Shown: positions 47,857 through 55,826 of the stretch, one piece after another
Layout: each line of letters begins with the position of its first letter
Numbering within the stretch: position 1 is the stretch's first letter
DNA from: Gordonia effusa NBRC 100432
GTDB lineage: Bacteria; Actinomycetota; Actinomycetes; Mycobacteriales; Mycobacteriaceae
DNA: 64,000 nucleotides
NCBI RefSeq assembly: GCF_000241305.1
Contig: NZ_BAEH01000106.1
Location: forward strand, 62,001-126,000
Direction: 5' to 3'
Translations under genes and position numbers: made by a program
The notes under the pieces: generated by a model
Database searches by the model: none
The model's input: only the letters and a program-made list of their open reading frames with translations
Told to the model about the DNA's origin: nothing

Positions 47857-49053
47857 TCACGCGAGCGACGCGAGCGTACGGACGAGATGATCGACCTCAT
47901 AGGGTGTCGAATAGGGGGATAATCCGATCGTCACCGCACCATCGACCTCGTCGACGCCGGCCTGCGCCAGCGCGCGTGACGGTACGGCGGTCAGTGCGCA
48001 GATCCCATTGTCGGCTAACCGGCGAACCACCTTGTCACCACTCACCCCGTCAACGGTGAAACTGACCAGCGGAACGCGGTTCTCGGCGGTCCCGAATACC
48101 CGCACCGGACTGAGATTTTCCAGGGAGTTGATGAGGTAGAACATCAGTCGCTGCAGATATTCGTACACCCCGTCGAGCGAGGTCACCAGCCGACGTCGAC
48201 GTTTGCCGATCGCGTCGTCGTCGAGGGAAGCAAGGTGTTCCACCGACGCAACCACACCGGCCAGCAACGCGCCTTGATGCTGGCCGATTTCCAGTCGCGC
48301 GGGTCCCGACGCCGCCGGGTCGACAGACAGCGATTCAAGCGTGTCGATTTCGGCGGGGTCGGCGAAAACCATCGCTGCCACTCGCGGACCGCCCCACCGG
48401 TCAGCCGAGACCACAACGACGTCGGCACCGAGTTCGGCGATATCGAGAGACAGATAGGGCGCAGCGCTACTCGCGTCGACGATCACCTTGGCTCCCGCGT
48501 TGTGGGCCAGCGTCGCGATCTCGTTGATGTCAGTGAGTGCACCCGTGGTCGACGATGCAAGGGTCACCGCGACGATTTTGGTCGCGTCAGAGATCAGATC
48601 GGTGAACTGCTCGGTGGGCAGCCGTCCGGACTCGATATCCATCTCGGCCCAGCGGACTCGAGCACCGAGTGCCGACGCGTGGCGCAACCACGGCACGATA
48701 TTCGCCTCGTCATCGACTTTGCTCAGCAACACTTCGGTACCCCACCACCGTTGTGTGCCATACGCATCGGCGAGGTTGCCGATCAGCGCGCCTACCGACG
48801 ATCCGAGGACCACTCCGCTGGGATCAGCGGCCAACAGATCGGCGATGGACCGTCGGGCACTGGACACGACGTCGAGTGTGGCTCGACTAGCTGGGTAAAC
48901 ACCGCCGGGCGCCGAGACCAACGATCGGAATCCGGTCGACACCGCCGAGGCCACGGCGTCCGGAATTTGCATGCCGGCCTGCGGGTCGAAATGTATCCAA
49001 CCGTCGCCCAGCGAAGGAAAGAGCCCTCGCGCGTGAGCGACATCGAACGTCAT
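47857..49053 (-). CDS. Class V aminotransferase/cysteine desulfurase-like protein lacking the PLP lysine motif (Rv3778c-like)
   Basis: 398 residues. The fold type I layout is clear: N-terminal HFDPQAGMQIPDAV, GSSVGALIGNLADAYG for cofactor phosphate, and KVIVDASSAAPYLSLDIAELGADVVVVSADRWGGP. At the place of the SxHK motif there is SADRWGGPR, so the PLP-binding Lys is replaced. Either the protein lost the enzyme reaction or it uses another residue. The cysteine-loop of true desulfurases is not evident. A predicted leaderless promoter fixes the start; the gene is divergent from bpa. Confidence 0.8.
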   Translation of the reverse strand: MTFDVAHARGLFPSLGDGWIHFDPQAGMQIPDAVASAVSTGFRSLVSAPGGVYPASRATLDVVSSARRSIADLLAADPSGVVLGSSVGALIGNLADAYGTQRWWGTEVLLSKVDDEANIVPWLRHASALGARVRWAEMDIESGRLPTEQFTDLISDATKIVAVTLASSTTGALTDINEIATLAHNAGAKVIVDASSAAPYLSLDIAELGADVVVVSADRWGGPRVAAMVFADPAEIDTLESLSVDPAASGPARLEIGQHQGALLAGVVASVEHLASLDDDAIGKRRRRLVTSLDGVYEYLQRLMFYLINSLENLSPVRVFGTAENRVPLVSFTVDGVSGDKVVRRLADNGICALTAVPSRALAQAGVDEVDGAVTIGLSPYSTPYEVDHLVRTLASLA

Positions 49054-49060
49054 GAGTCAC

Positions 49061-49066
49061 ACGATA
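49061..49066 (-). promoter_or_regulatory. -10 hexamer of a predicted leaderless promoter (class V aminotransferase-like gene)
   Basis: TATCGT on the minus strand ends seven bases before ATG 49053. Confidence 0.55.
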
Positions 49067-49172
49067 GACGGTGACACTTCGATGCCGTCCAACAGTTCAC
49101 TGCCCGCAGCCCAGACGGTGTGTGGCCAGCTGCCCCAACGGTCGGGCCGATCGGAGATGTCAGACTAGAGAG

Positions 49173-49715
49173 ATGATGAGTGGACCTTTTGGCTCCGGCG
49201 GCCCCGGTCAATTGAGCGGCGGCGGCAGTGAGGGCACCGAAATTCCCGATAACGTCATTGTCGTGAGCAATGGATCCGACGACGACAACCCCAGCGTCGC
49301 CGACATGGTCGAGCAGCCAGCGAAGGTGATGCGGATCGGCACCATGATCAAGCAGCTACTCGAGGAGGTCCGCGCCGCTCCACTCGACGACGCGAGTCGC
49401 ACTCGCCTGCGCGAAATCCATCAGTCGTCGGTCCGGGAACTCGAGGACGGCCTGGCTCCGGAACTGCGGGAAGAGTTAGAGCGCCTCGCATTGCCGTTCA
49501 CCGACGACGCGACGCCGTCGGATGCCGAATTGCGAATCGCTCAAGCCCAGCTCGTCGGCTGGCTCGAAGGCCTGTTCCACGGCATCCAGACCGCGTTATT
49601 CGCACAGCAGATGGCCGCACGAACCCAACTCGAGCAAATGCGACAAGGTGCGCTGCCACCCGGCGTCGGCCCCGGTGGCGCCGCCGGAGGACACGGCCCC
49701 GGCCAATATCTGTGA
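49173..49715 (+). CDS. bpa: Bacterial proteasome activator
   Basis: 180 residues (ATG 49173 or 49176). A disordered Gly/Ser-rich N-terminus is followed by a four-helix core (VADMVEQPAKVMRIGTMIKQ to GIQTALFAQQMAARTQLEQM) and a Gly-rich tail ending GQYL. The C-terminal GQYL is the motif by which Bpa (Rv3780) docks on the 20S proteasome and opens its gate without ATP, degrading unfolded proteins such as HspR. It precedes the galactan export genes as in mycobacteria. Confidence 0.93.
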   Translation: MMSGPFGSGGPGQLSGGGSEGTEIPDNVIVVSNGSDDDNPSVADMVEQPAKVMRIGTMIKQLLEEVRAAPLDDASRTRLREIHQSSVRELEDGLAPELREELERLALPFTDDATPSDAELRIAQAQLVGWLEGLFHGIQTALFAQQMAARTQLEQMRQGALPPGVGPGGAAGGHGPGQYL

Positions 49716-49753
49716 CCGCTCGCACTGCTCCGCGACAGGTAGAGTGACCCTTC

Positions 49754-50611
49754 GTGTCATCGGCAGTCAACGATCGAGTGATTCCCCCCGCGCCAGAGAC
49801 GTCGGATTCGAGGACTCTGCGGCGTGCCTTCGCCGATCTCTCCGAAGGTTTGCGTACCCGCGAACTGTGGCTGCATCTCGGCTGGCAGGACATCCGACAG
49901 CGTTACCGCCGCTCGGTTCTCGGTCCGCTGTGGATAACGGTCGCCACCGCGATCACTGCAGTCGCGATGGGCCTGCTCTACAGCCAGCTATTCGGCATCG
50001 ACATCGATACATTCCTGCCATACGTGACGTTGGGCCTGGTGTTCTGGAACTTCATTCAGAACTCCATCACTGATGGCTCGGAGGTGTTCGCCACCAACGA
50101 AGGCCTCATCAAACAACTCCCCGCCCCGGTCAGCGTGCACGTTTACCGCATCGTGTGGCGGCAGTTGATCATCTTCGCGCACAACATCGTGATCTTTATC
50201 GCGATCTGGGCCATCTTCCGTCCGCCGACCGGCTGGACAGCGCTGCTCATCGTGCCGGCGATGGCCCTGTTCGTGTTGAACTCGATCTGGGTGACCATCG
50301 TCTTCGGCATCTTGTCCACCCGCTTCCGCGACATCAAGCAATTGCTCACCACCGCGGTCCAGCTCATCTTCTTCATGACGCCCATCATCTGGTCGATCAA
50401 TATGGATTCGATGAGCAAGATGTCCGACCGCATGCGCTTGGTGGAACTCAATCCGATGTATCACTACTTGGAGATCACCCGCGGCCCACTGCTGGGTCAG
50501 CACGTCGAGTTCTACCACTGGGCAATCGTGTTGGGCTGCACCGCGGTTGGCTGGCTGATGGCACTGTTCGTGATGCGCAACTACCGCGCCCGTGTGGCGT
50601 ACTGGGTTTAG
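49754..50611 (+). CDS. wzm: Galactan export ABC transporter permease
   Basis: 285 residues, GTG start. It has six membrane helices of the ABC-2/polysaccharide export type, with the N-terminal amphipathic RQRYRRSVLGPLWITVATA and the gate helix PIIWSINMDSM. With Wzt it flips lipid-linked galactan, the inner part of arabinogalactan, across the membrane (Rv3783 in M. tuberculosis). The next gene starts eight bases after its stop. Confidence 0.92.
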   Translation: MSSAVNDRVIPPAPETSDSRTLRRAFADLSEGLRTRELWLHLGWQDIRQRYRRSVLGPLWITVATAITAVAMGLLYSQLFGIDIDTFLPYVTLGLVFWNFIQNSITDGSEVFATNEGLIKQLPAPVSVHVYRIVWRQLIIFAHNIVIFIAIWAIFRPPTGWTALLIVPAMALFVLNSIWVTIVFGILSTRFRDIKQLLTTAVQLIFFMTPIIWSINMDSMSKMSDRMRLVELNPMYHYLEITRGPLLGQHVEFYHWAIVLGCTAVGWLMALFVMRNYRARVAYWV

Positions 50612-50619
50612 GACTCACT

Positions 50620-51546
50620 GTGAAGCACTCAATACTCAAGTCCGCGGCCCTCGTCGACGCTGACAAGGTCCGCGTCGACACCTGGAATGCCTGCGTCGAC
50701 TTCCCCATCTTCGACGCCAAGACTCGCTCCATCAAGAAGTCGGTCCTCGGCAAGGCCGGCGGGGTCATCGGTTCCACCGGATCGAATCTTGTTGTGGTCG
50801 AGGCACTTCGCAACATCAACTTGCATCTTGAACACGGGGATCGTGTCGGTCTAGTCGGCCATAACGGGGCTGGAAAGTCGACGTTGCTCCGCCTGTTGTC
50901 CGGTATCTACGAACCGACCCGCGGCGCATGCCGGGTGCAAGGCCGCGTGGCGCCGGTCTTCGACCTCGGTGTCGGCATGGACCCGGAGATCTCCGGTTAC
51001 GAGAACATCGTCATCCGCGGCATGTTCCTGGGCATGAGCCGCAAGGAAATGCTGCGTAAGACCGACGAAATCGCCGAATTCACCGAGTTGGGCGACTATC
51101 TCGAAATGCCGCTGCGCACGTACTCCACGGGTATGCGCGTCCGCGTCGCGCTCGGTGTGGTCACCAGCATCGATCCGGAGATCCTGATCCTCGACGAGGG
51201 TATCGGCGCGGTCGACGCCGACTTCATGCGCAAGGCGCGAGTTCGCTTGCAGGCCTTGGTCGAACGCTCCGGCATTCTCGTCTTCGCCAGCCACTCGAAC
51301 GAATTCCTCGCCCAGCTCTGTGACCGCGCGTTGTGGATCGACCACGGCCAGATTCGCATGGAGGGTGGCATCGAGGAAGTGGTGAACGCTTACGAAGGCC
51401 CCGACGCCGCCGCGCGCGTCCGCAAGGTCCTCGCCAACCTCGAAGCCGACGACAAAGCGCGGCCAAATTTCGTCGGGTCGGTGTCCGACGCACCTGAGGT
51501 CGGCGCCGACGAGACCGTCGAAGGCAAGGCTGACAGTGGTGAGTAG
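50620..51546 (+). CDS. wzt: Galactan export ABC transporter ATPase
   Basis: 308 residues from GTG 50620. Walker A GHNGAGKST, signature YSTGMRVRVAL (the usual Wzt variant of LSGGQ), Walker B EILILDEGIGAVDADF and the switch His in VFASHS are present. It lacks the long C-terminal carbohydrate-binding domain of O-antigen Wzt, as expected for the galactan transporter (Rv3781-like); an acidic tail of about 35 residues is found instead. It overlaps glfT1 by eleven bases. Confidence 0.92.
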   Translation: MKHSILKSAALVDADKVRVDTWNACVDFPIFDAKTRSIKKSVLGKAGGVIGSTGSNLVVVEALRNINLHLEHGDRVGLVGHNGAGKSTLLRLLSGIYEPTRGACRVQGRVAPVFDLGVGMDPEISGYENIVIRGMFLGMSRKEMLRKTDEIAEFTELGDYLEMPLRTYSTGMRVRVALGVVTSIDPEILILDEGIGAVDADFMRKARVRLQALVERSGILVFASHSNEFLAQLCDRALWIDHGQIRMEGGIEEVVNAYEGPDAAARVRKVLANLEADDKARPNFVGSVSDAPEVGADETVEGKADSGE

Positions 51547-52486
51547 CCCCGACCGGATCGTCGCCGTGGTAGTGACGCATCGTCGGGCGGAGTTGCTCGC
51601 CGAGTCATTGAAAGTCATTGCCGCGCAAGATCGTCCGGTCGATCATCTGATCGTCGTCGACAACGCCGCCGAAGACCGCGTGGCTGATCTGGTCGCGGTC
51701 GCCGACGTCGAGACGACCTATATCGGGTCGCAGCACAACCTCGGCGGCGCGGGTGGTTTCGCGCTCGGCATGTTGCACGCGCTGGCGTTGGGCGCCGACT
51801 GGGTGTGGTGCGCCGACGACGATGGCAGACCCGAAGGACCCCAAGTGCTTTCGACGCTGCTCGACTGCGCGACGCGGCACGGGCTCGCCGAAGTGTCACC
51901 AGTGGTGTGCAATATCGACGACCCCGACACCCTCGCTTTCCCCCTGCGTCGGGGCTTGGTGTGGCGACGCAAGCGGTCGGAACTATTTGAGGGACAGGAG
52001 AATACCGGCGCCGGGAGCGCAGCGAGCGGGCCGCAAGCTACCGATGATCTCCTCGAAGGCATCGCATCATTGATGAACGGTGCGCTGTTCTCCGCCAAGG
52101 CGCTCGAGCAGGTCGGCGTACCCGATCTGCGACTATTCTTCCGCGGCGACGAGGTGGAGATGCACCGTCGGCTGACACGGTCGGGATTGCGCTTCGGAAC
52201 ATGCCTGAGCACGGCGTACCTCCATCCCGACGGCAGCGATGAATTCCGTCCGATCCTCGGTGGCCGCATGCACACCCAATACCCAGATAACGCGAACAAG
52301 CGCTTCTTCACTTACCGCAATCGCGGCTATCTGATGAGCCAGCCAGGGATGCGTAAGTTGATTCCGCAGGAGTATGCCCGATTCGGGTGGTACTTCCTGA
52401 TTCAGCAACGCGACGTCGGCGGCTTCCGCGAATGGCTACGGTTGCGCAAACTCGGTCGGGCGGAACACTTTTCGCGACCGGAGTAG
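51536..52486 (+). CDS. glfT1: Galactofuranosyltransferase GlfT1
   Basis: 316 residues, start GTG 51536 (or GTG 51539). GT2-family GT-A fold: IVAVVVTHRRAELL, IVVDNAAED, NLGGAGGFALGM, metal-binding DDDG in VWCADDDGRPEG, and LFFRGDEVEMHRRL with the likely catalytic acid. GlfT1 (Rv3782) adds the first galactofuranose residues to the rhamnosyl-linker lipid, beginning galactan. Placement after wzm and wzt joins synthesis with export. Confidence 0.92.
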   Translation: MVSSPDRIVAVVVTHRRAELLAESLKVIAAQDRPVDHLIVVDNAAEDRVADLVAVADVETTYIGSQHNLGGAGGFALGMLHALALGADWVWCADDDGRPEGPQVLSTLLDCATRHGLAEVSPVVCNIDDPDTLAFPLRRGLVWRRKRSELFEGQENTGAGSAASGPQATDDLLEGIASLMNGALFSAKALEQVGVPDLRLFFRGDEVEMHRRLTRSGLRFGTCLSTAYLHPDGSDEFRPILGGRMHTQYPDNANKRFFTYRNRGYLMSQPGMRKLIPQEYARFGWYFLIQQRDVGGFREWLRLRKLGRAEHFSRPE

Positions 52487-52535
52487 GTGCGGGGTCAGGA
52501 AAGTCGTTGGCTGAGTGGCGAATTCGTCTCGCGGG

Positions 52536-52688
52536 GTCTCGATACACGGCCCCCTCGCTGCGCTCGTGGGCCGCACTCGACCATCAGAAGGTGGTCACCC
52601 CTCCCCGCTCGTGGGCCGCACTCGACCATCAGAAGGTGGTCACCCTTCCCCGCTCGTCGAGTGCCCGACGAGGCGGGTGTATCGAGAC
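52536..52688. repeat. Terminal-inverted-repeat element (REP/MITE-like)
   Basis: The 153-bp element is bounded by perfect 12-base inverted ends, GTCTCGATACAC (52536-52547) and GTGTATCGAGAC (52677-52688). Inside are G+C-rich dyads (for example the CGAG/CTCG pieces around 52653-52666) and a tandem duplication. It codes for nothing. Similar GTCTCGATAC-ended palindromes are scattered between genes in several actinobacteria, so it is probably one member of a dispersed family. Confidence 0.75.
52561..52650. repeat. Two 45-bp tandem copies within the element
   Basis: 52561-52605 and 52606-52650 are identical except for one base near the end (CTCCC against TTCCC), and seven bases of a third copy follow. 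Each unit contains CACTCGACCATC and AGAAGGTGGTC. Confidence 0.92.
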
Positions 52689-52725
52689 GCCGCAACCAAC
52701 TTCGGCAACCCCGCCCCCACTGAAC

Positions 52726-52739
52726 TAGAACGTGTTCTA
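52726..52739. promoter_or_regulatory. KstR-like operator
   Basis: TAGAACGTGTTCTA fits the published KstR consensus TNNAACNNGTTNNA at every fixed position and is nearly a perfect palindrome. It lies 35 bases before the LLM oxidoreductase start. KstR is the TetR-family repressor of cholesterol and steroid catabolism in mycolata, released by a sterol-CoA. Confidence 0.75.
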
Positions 52740-52774
52740 CTGTGGAGAGACGCCCACTCCAGACAGGACCTCGA

Positions 52775-53653
52775 ATGCGTTTCACGTTCGCCGAAGCCAT
52801 GACCGATACGTCCTTCTACGCGCCGCTCGCCCAGGCGGCCGAGAAGGCTGGGTTCGACGGCTTCACCATCCCCGATTCACTCGCCTACCCCGAACAATCC
52901 GATGCCACCTACCCCTACACCCCCGACGGCAATCGTGAATTCCTCGACGGCAAAGACTTCATCGAAACCTTCATCGCCGGAGCGGCATTGGGCGCGGTCA
53001 CCGAGACGATCAGGTTCACCCCGTTCGTCGTGAAACTGCCGGTTCGCCCGCCCGCGCTGGTGGCCAAACAGGCGATGTCGATCGCGACTTTGACCAACAA
53101 CCGGTTCGCGATGGGCGTTGGCACCAGTCCGTGGCCCGAGGACTACGACTTCATGGGCGTCGACTTCAAACGTCGCGGCAAGCGAATGGATGAGTGCATG
53201 GACATCATCCGTGGTCTGTCGACCGGCGAGTATTTCGAGTTCCACGGCGAGTTCTACGACATCCCCAAGATCAAAATGTCCCCCGCTCCGACCGAACCCA
53301 TCCCGATGCTGGTCGGTGGTCATGCCGACGCAGCGCTCCGTCGTGCGGTGGTTCGCGGTGACGGATGGATGCACGGCGGCGGCGAAGCCGAAGAACTCGA
53401 CATGTTGCTCGACAAGATCAACGACATCCGCAAGGCCGAGGGGAAACTCGACGACCCCTTCGAGATTCATGTCATCTCCCTCGACGCGTACACCATCGAC
53501 GGCTGTAAACGCCTGGAAGACAAGGGAATTACCGACGTCATCGTCGGATTCCGGCTGCCCTACATCATGGGCAAAGACACCGAGCCGCTGCAGAAGAAGA
53601 TCGATCACCTCAACTGGTACGCGGAGAATGTGATCGCGAAGGTCAACGGCTGA
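52775..53653 (+). CDS. F420-dependent LLM-class oxidoreductase (Rv3520c-like)
   Basis: 292 residues from ATG 52775. A bacterial-luciferase-like TIM barrel: MRFTFAEAMTDTSFYAPLAQ, PFVVKLPVRPPALVAKQ, GVGTSPWPEDYDFMGV and PIPMLVGGHADAALRRA, the last forming part of the deazaflavin pocket. The closest known relative I can recall is Rv3520c of the M. tuberculosis cholesterol cluster. The KstR-like box upstream supports a part in steroid degradation. The exact reaction is unknown. Confidence 0.88.
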   Translation: MRFTFAEAMTDTSFYAPLAQAAEKAGFDGFTIPDSLAYPEQSDATYPYTPDGNREFLDGKDFIETFIAGAALGAVTETIRFTPFVVKLPVRPPALVAKQAMSIATLTNNRFAMGVGTSPWPEDYDFMGVDFKRRGKRMDECMDIIRGLSTGEYFEFHGEFYDIPKIKMSPAPTEPIPMLVGGHADAALRRAVVRGDGWMHGGGEAEELDMLLDKINDIRKAEGKLDDPFEIHVISLDAYTIDGCKRLEDKGITDVIVGFRLPYIMGKDTEPLQKKIDHLNWYAENVIAKVNG

Positions 53654-53654
53654 G

Positions 53655-53713
53655 ATATGTCCCCTCGCTGAGGCAGACGGCATATAGACATCTGCGTAAG
53701 CGTCGGGACATAT
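53655..53713. terminator. Large imperfect hairpin between convergent genes
   Basis: ATATGTCCC (53655-53663) and GGGACATAT (53705-53713) enclose further pairing segments (CGCT/AGCG, GCAGA/TCTGC). It begins inside or just behind the LLM stop and ends eight bases before the gtrA end, so it can serve both transcripts. It could also be a REP-type repeat; there is no T-run. Confidence 0.55.
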
Positions 53714-53720
53714 TTCGGCG

Positions 53721-54206
53721 CTACAACTTGAAAATCACCGCGCGCTGCACGACGAAGTTGATGACGGTGGCGATTCCCTGGGCGATGACAAAGGCAACCA
53801 CACTGAAAATCTGCGAGTCGCCGAAAACATGCAGCAGCCAGGTATAGACGCCGACATTGACGACGAACGTCACCAGGTAGAGCACGACGACGGCAATGAA
53901 ACGTGCTGTGCTCGGTTCAGCTTTGAACGTCCAGCGACGATTGATCAGGTAGGCAACTGTGGTCCCCAAGATGAACCCACATGCCTTGGCTAGCCAATTG
54001 TCTGCTCCGAAGCCGTACTGCAAGAGCTGAGTGAGTCCCAGATCCAGCACCGCCGACCCAGCACCGGTAATGATGAACCGAATTATCGCTGTTTTGAGGT
54101 CGACGTCGTCGCGCATCTCCTCGACCTCGAGCGGCAATTCCACCGGGGCCGGGATATGCGGGTGTTCGTTAGGGACGTTGGGGTCATGAGCGGACACCCC
54201 AGACAC
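53721..54206 (-). CDS. GtrA-family membrane protein (Rv3789-like)
   Basis: 161 residues, GTG start. An acidic cytoplasmic N-terminus (LPLEVEEMRDDVD) precedes four membrane helices with the GtrA signature AKACGFILGTTVAYLINRRWTF. GtrA proteins move or anchor polyprenyl-linked sugars; Rv3789 is linked with arabinogalactan assembly. Nearness to wzm-wzt-glfT1 supports an envelope role. It was first proposed as a decaprenyl-phosphoryl-arabinose flippase, and this remains debated. Confidence 0.88.
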   Translation of the reverse strand: MSGVSAHDPNVPNEHPHIPAPVELPLEVEEMRDDVDLKTAIIRFIITGAGSAVLDLGLTQLLQYGFGADNWLAKACGFILGTTVAYLINRRWTFKAEPSTARFIAVVVLYLVTFVVNVGVYTWLLHVFGDSQIFSVVAFVIAQGIATVINFVVQRAVIFKL

Positions 54207-54231
54207 TCTAGCGGTGCGGGTTACCGACGCC

Positions 54232-55062
54232 TCAGAACTCCTCGACGACGTCCGAATCTCGCGCCGCGGCCTCGCCCCGGTCGAGTCCAGTCAATGTCTG
54301 CAGGTCGGCGTCGTCGAGGGTGAAATCGAAAATGTCGGCATTCTCGTCCTGACGTCCCCGATGCGACGACTTGGGCACCACACCGATTCCCTGCTGCACA
54401 GCCCAGCGCAACGCGATTTGGGTCGGAGATTTGCCATGTTTGCGGGCGAGGGCAAGGACTGACGGGTCGTTGAGTAACCCTTCTTTCCGTCCGGTCGGGT
54501 GCCACGCCTGGGCAAAGATGCCGTGTTCGGCCATGAACGCACGCAACTCGGTTCTCGCCAGCGATGGGGAACATTGGATCTGATTGATCTGCGGCCACAC
54601 GCCGGTTGCGTCGTAAAGTGCTTGCAGCTGAGCCTGTTTGAAATTCGACACTCCGGGCACCCGGACGAAACCTTCGTCGGCGAGCGTTGTCAACGCCTGC
54701 CAGGTTTCCACCGTTTTGCCCAAACTCGGGCACGGCCAGTGGATCAGATATACATCGATCTGGGCGACTTGCAGGCGTCGGGCACTTTCCTTGGCCGCGT
54801 TGATCGTCTCGTCGTATCCGTGATCGCCGCCGGCGACCTTCGTCTGGATAAGAACGCGATCGCGGTCCACACCCGATTCGACGACACCAATGCCGACGCT
54901 GCGTTCATTGCCGTAGTGCGAGGCGGTGTCGAGCAATCGATAGCCATTGCGTACCGCGGTTTCGACCGCGCCGACACAGGGCTGCCCGAGCATGCCGAAT
55001 GTGCCCAGGCCAACGAGCGGCAGGGAAACACCATTGCGTAGTTTGTACGTCGGAATCTCCAC
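54232..55062 (-). CDS. Aldo/keto reductase
   Basis: 276 residues, GTG start. The catalytic tetrad of the AKR family is complete: Asp in RLLDTASHYGNE, Tyr in the same segment, Lys in VLIQTKV and His in VYLIHWPCP. The NADPH site contains GVVPKSSHRGRQDEN; the usual RxxEN is here SHRGRQDEN. It belongs to the AKR5 type (2,5-diketogluconate reductase-like), detoxifying small carbonyls. A TAGGCT hexamer lies six bases before the start. Confidence 0.9.
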   Translation of the reverse strand: MEIPTYKLRNGVSLPLVGLGTFGMLGQPCVGAVETAVRNGYRLLDTASHYGNERSVGIGVVESGVDRDRVLIQTKVAGGDHGYDETINAAKESARRLQVAQIDVYLIHWPCPSLGKTVETWQALTTLADEGFVRVPGVSNFKQAQLQALYDATGVWPQINQIQCSPSLARTELRAFMAEHGIFAQAWHPTGRKEGLLNDPSVLALARKHGKSPTQIALRWAVQQGIGVVPKSSHRGRQDENADIFDFTLDDADLQTLTGLDRGEAAARDSDVVEEF

Positions 55063-55068
55063 GTTGTC

Positions 55069-55074
55069 AGCCTA
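55069..55074 (-). promoter_or_regulatory. -10 hexamer of a predicted leaderless promoter (aldo/keto reductase)
   Basis: TAGGCT on the minus strand ends six bases before GTG 55062. Confidence 0.5.
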
Positions 55075-55137
55075 GTTGCGCCGCGCAGTGTCCGTAAGCC
55101 GATCACATGGCCGACTCCATAGTGGTAAACATCGATC

Positions 55138-55824
55138 ATGTCGATACAGAGTCTGCGTCAAGCCTTTCGATATCGAGTGGCCCGGCATATCCTCATCGGT
55201 CCGTTCCTGTTCGTCTGGGGACGGCCGAAATTCACTGGGCAACACAACATTCCGAAGACCGGTCCGGTCATCCTGGCGGCAAACCATCTGGCCATCTCCG
55301 ATTCGTTCTTCGTGGTCCTCGCCGCCCGACGTCCGGTGATGTTCCTGGCCAAGGCGGACTATTTCACCCAGCCCGGACTGCGCGGCAAATTTAAGAAGGT
55401 GTTCTTCTCGGGGATGGGCCAGATTCCGGTCGATCGCGCAGGCGGCGCCAAGTCGACCCCGGCCATCGACGCCGCAACGGGCATCGTCGACGACGGCGGC
55501 GCGTGGGGTATTCACCCCGAAGGCACGCGGTCACCCGACGGGCGAATGTATCGGGGTAAGACGGGCGTTGTGCGCGTCGCGGTCGCGACGGGCACCCCGA
55601 TCATCCCGATCGCGCTCACCGGCACCGACAACCGGACCCGCACCAACTTCTGGAAGAGTCGTGTCGCGGTCGACATCTTGCCGCCGCTGGACTTGAGCCA
55701 TATCCACGCCGACAACGAGGCCGAGATCCGCGAGGCCACCGACACGTTGATGTCGCAGATCCGCGCGAAGACCGGACAGGTCTACGTCGACACCTACGCC
55801 AAGCCGGGCAGCGCGACGAAATAG
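55138..55824 (+). CDS. 1-acylglycerol-3-phosphate acyltransferase-like protein (PlsC family)
   Basis: 228 residues. The acyltransferase motifs are NHLAISDS (HxxxxD, catalytic His/Asp), the FFSGMGQIPVDRAGG region and HPEGTRSPDG for phosphate binding, then the GTPIIPIALTGTD block. The family transfers acyl groups to lysophosphatidate or to other lipid alcohols at the inner membrane face. Several paralogues usually exist in mycolata, so the substrate is not certain. It converges with the amidohydrolase operon, two bases between stops. Confidence 0.88.
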   Translation: MSIQSLRQAFRYRVARHILIGPFLFVWGRPKFTGQHNIPKTGPVILAANHLAISDSFFVVLAARRPVMFLAKADYFTQPGLRGKFKKVFFSGMGQIPVDRAGGAKSTPAIDAATGIVDDGGAWGIHPEGTRSPDGRMYRGKTGVVRVAVATGTPIIPIALTGTDNRTRTNFWKSRVAVDILPPLDLSHIHADNEAEIREATDTLMSQIRAKTGQVYVDTYAKPGSATK

Positions 55825-55826
55825 CG

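Noticed and set aside
52561-52657. Two 45-bp repeats considered as a tiny CRISPR array
   Set aside because: The copies are directly adjacent with no spacers and lie inside a terminal-inverted-repeat element; no cas gene is near.
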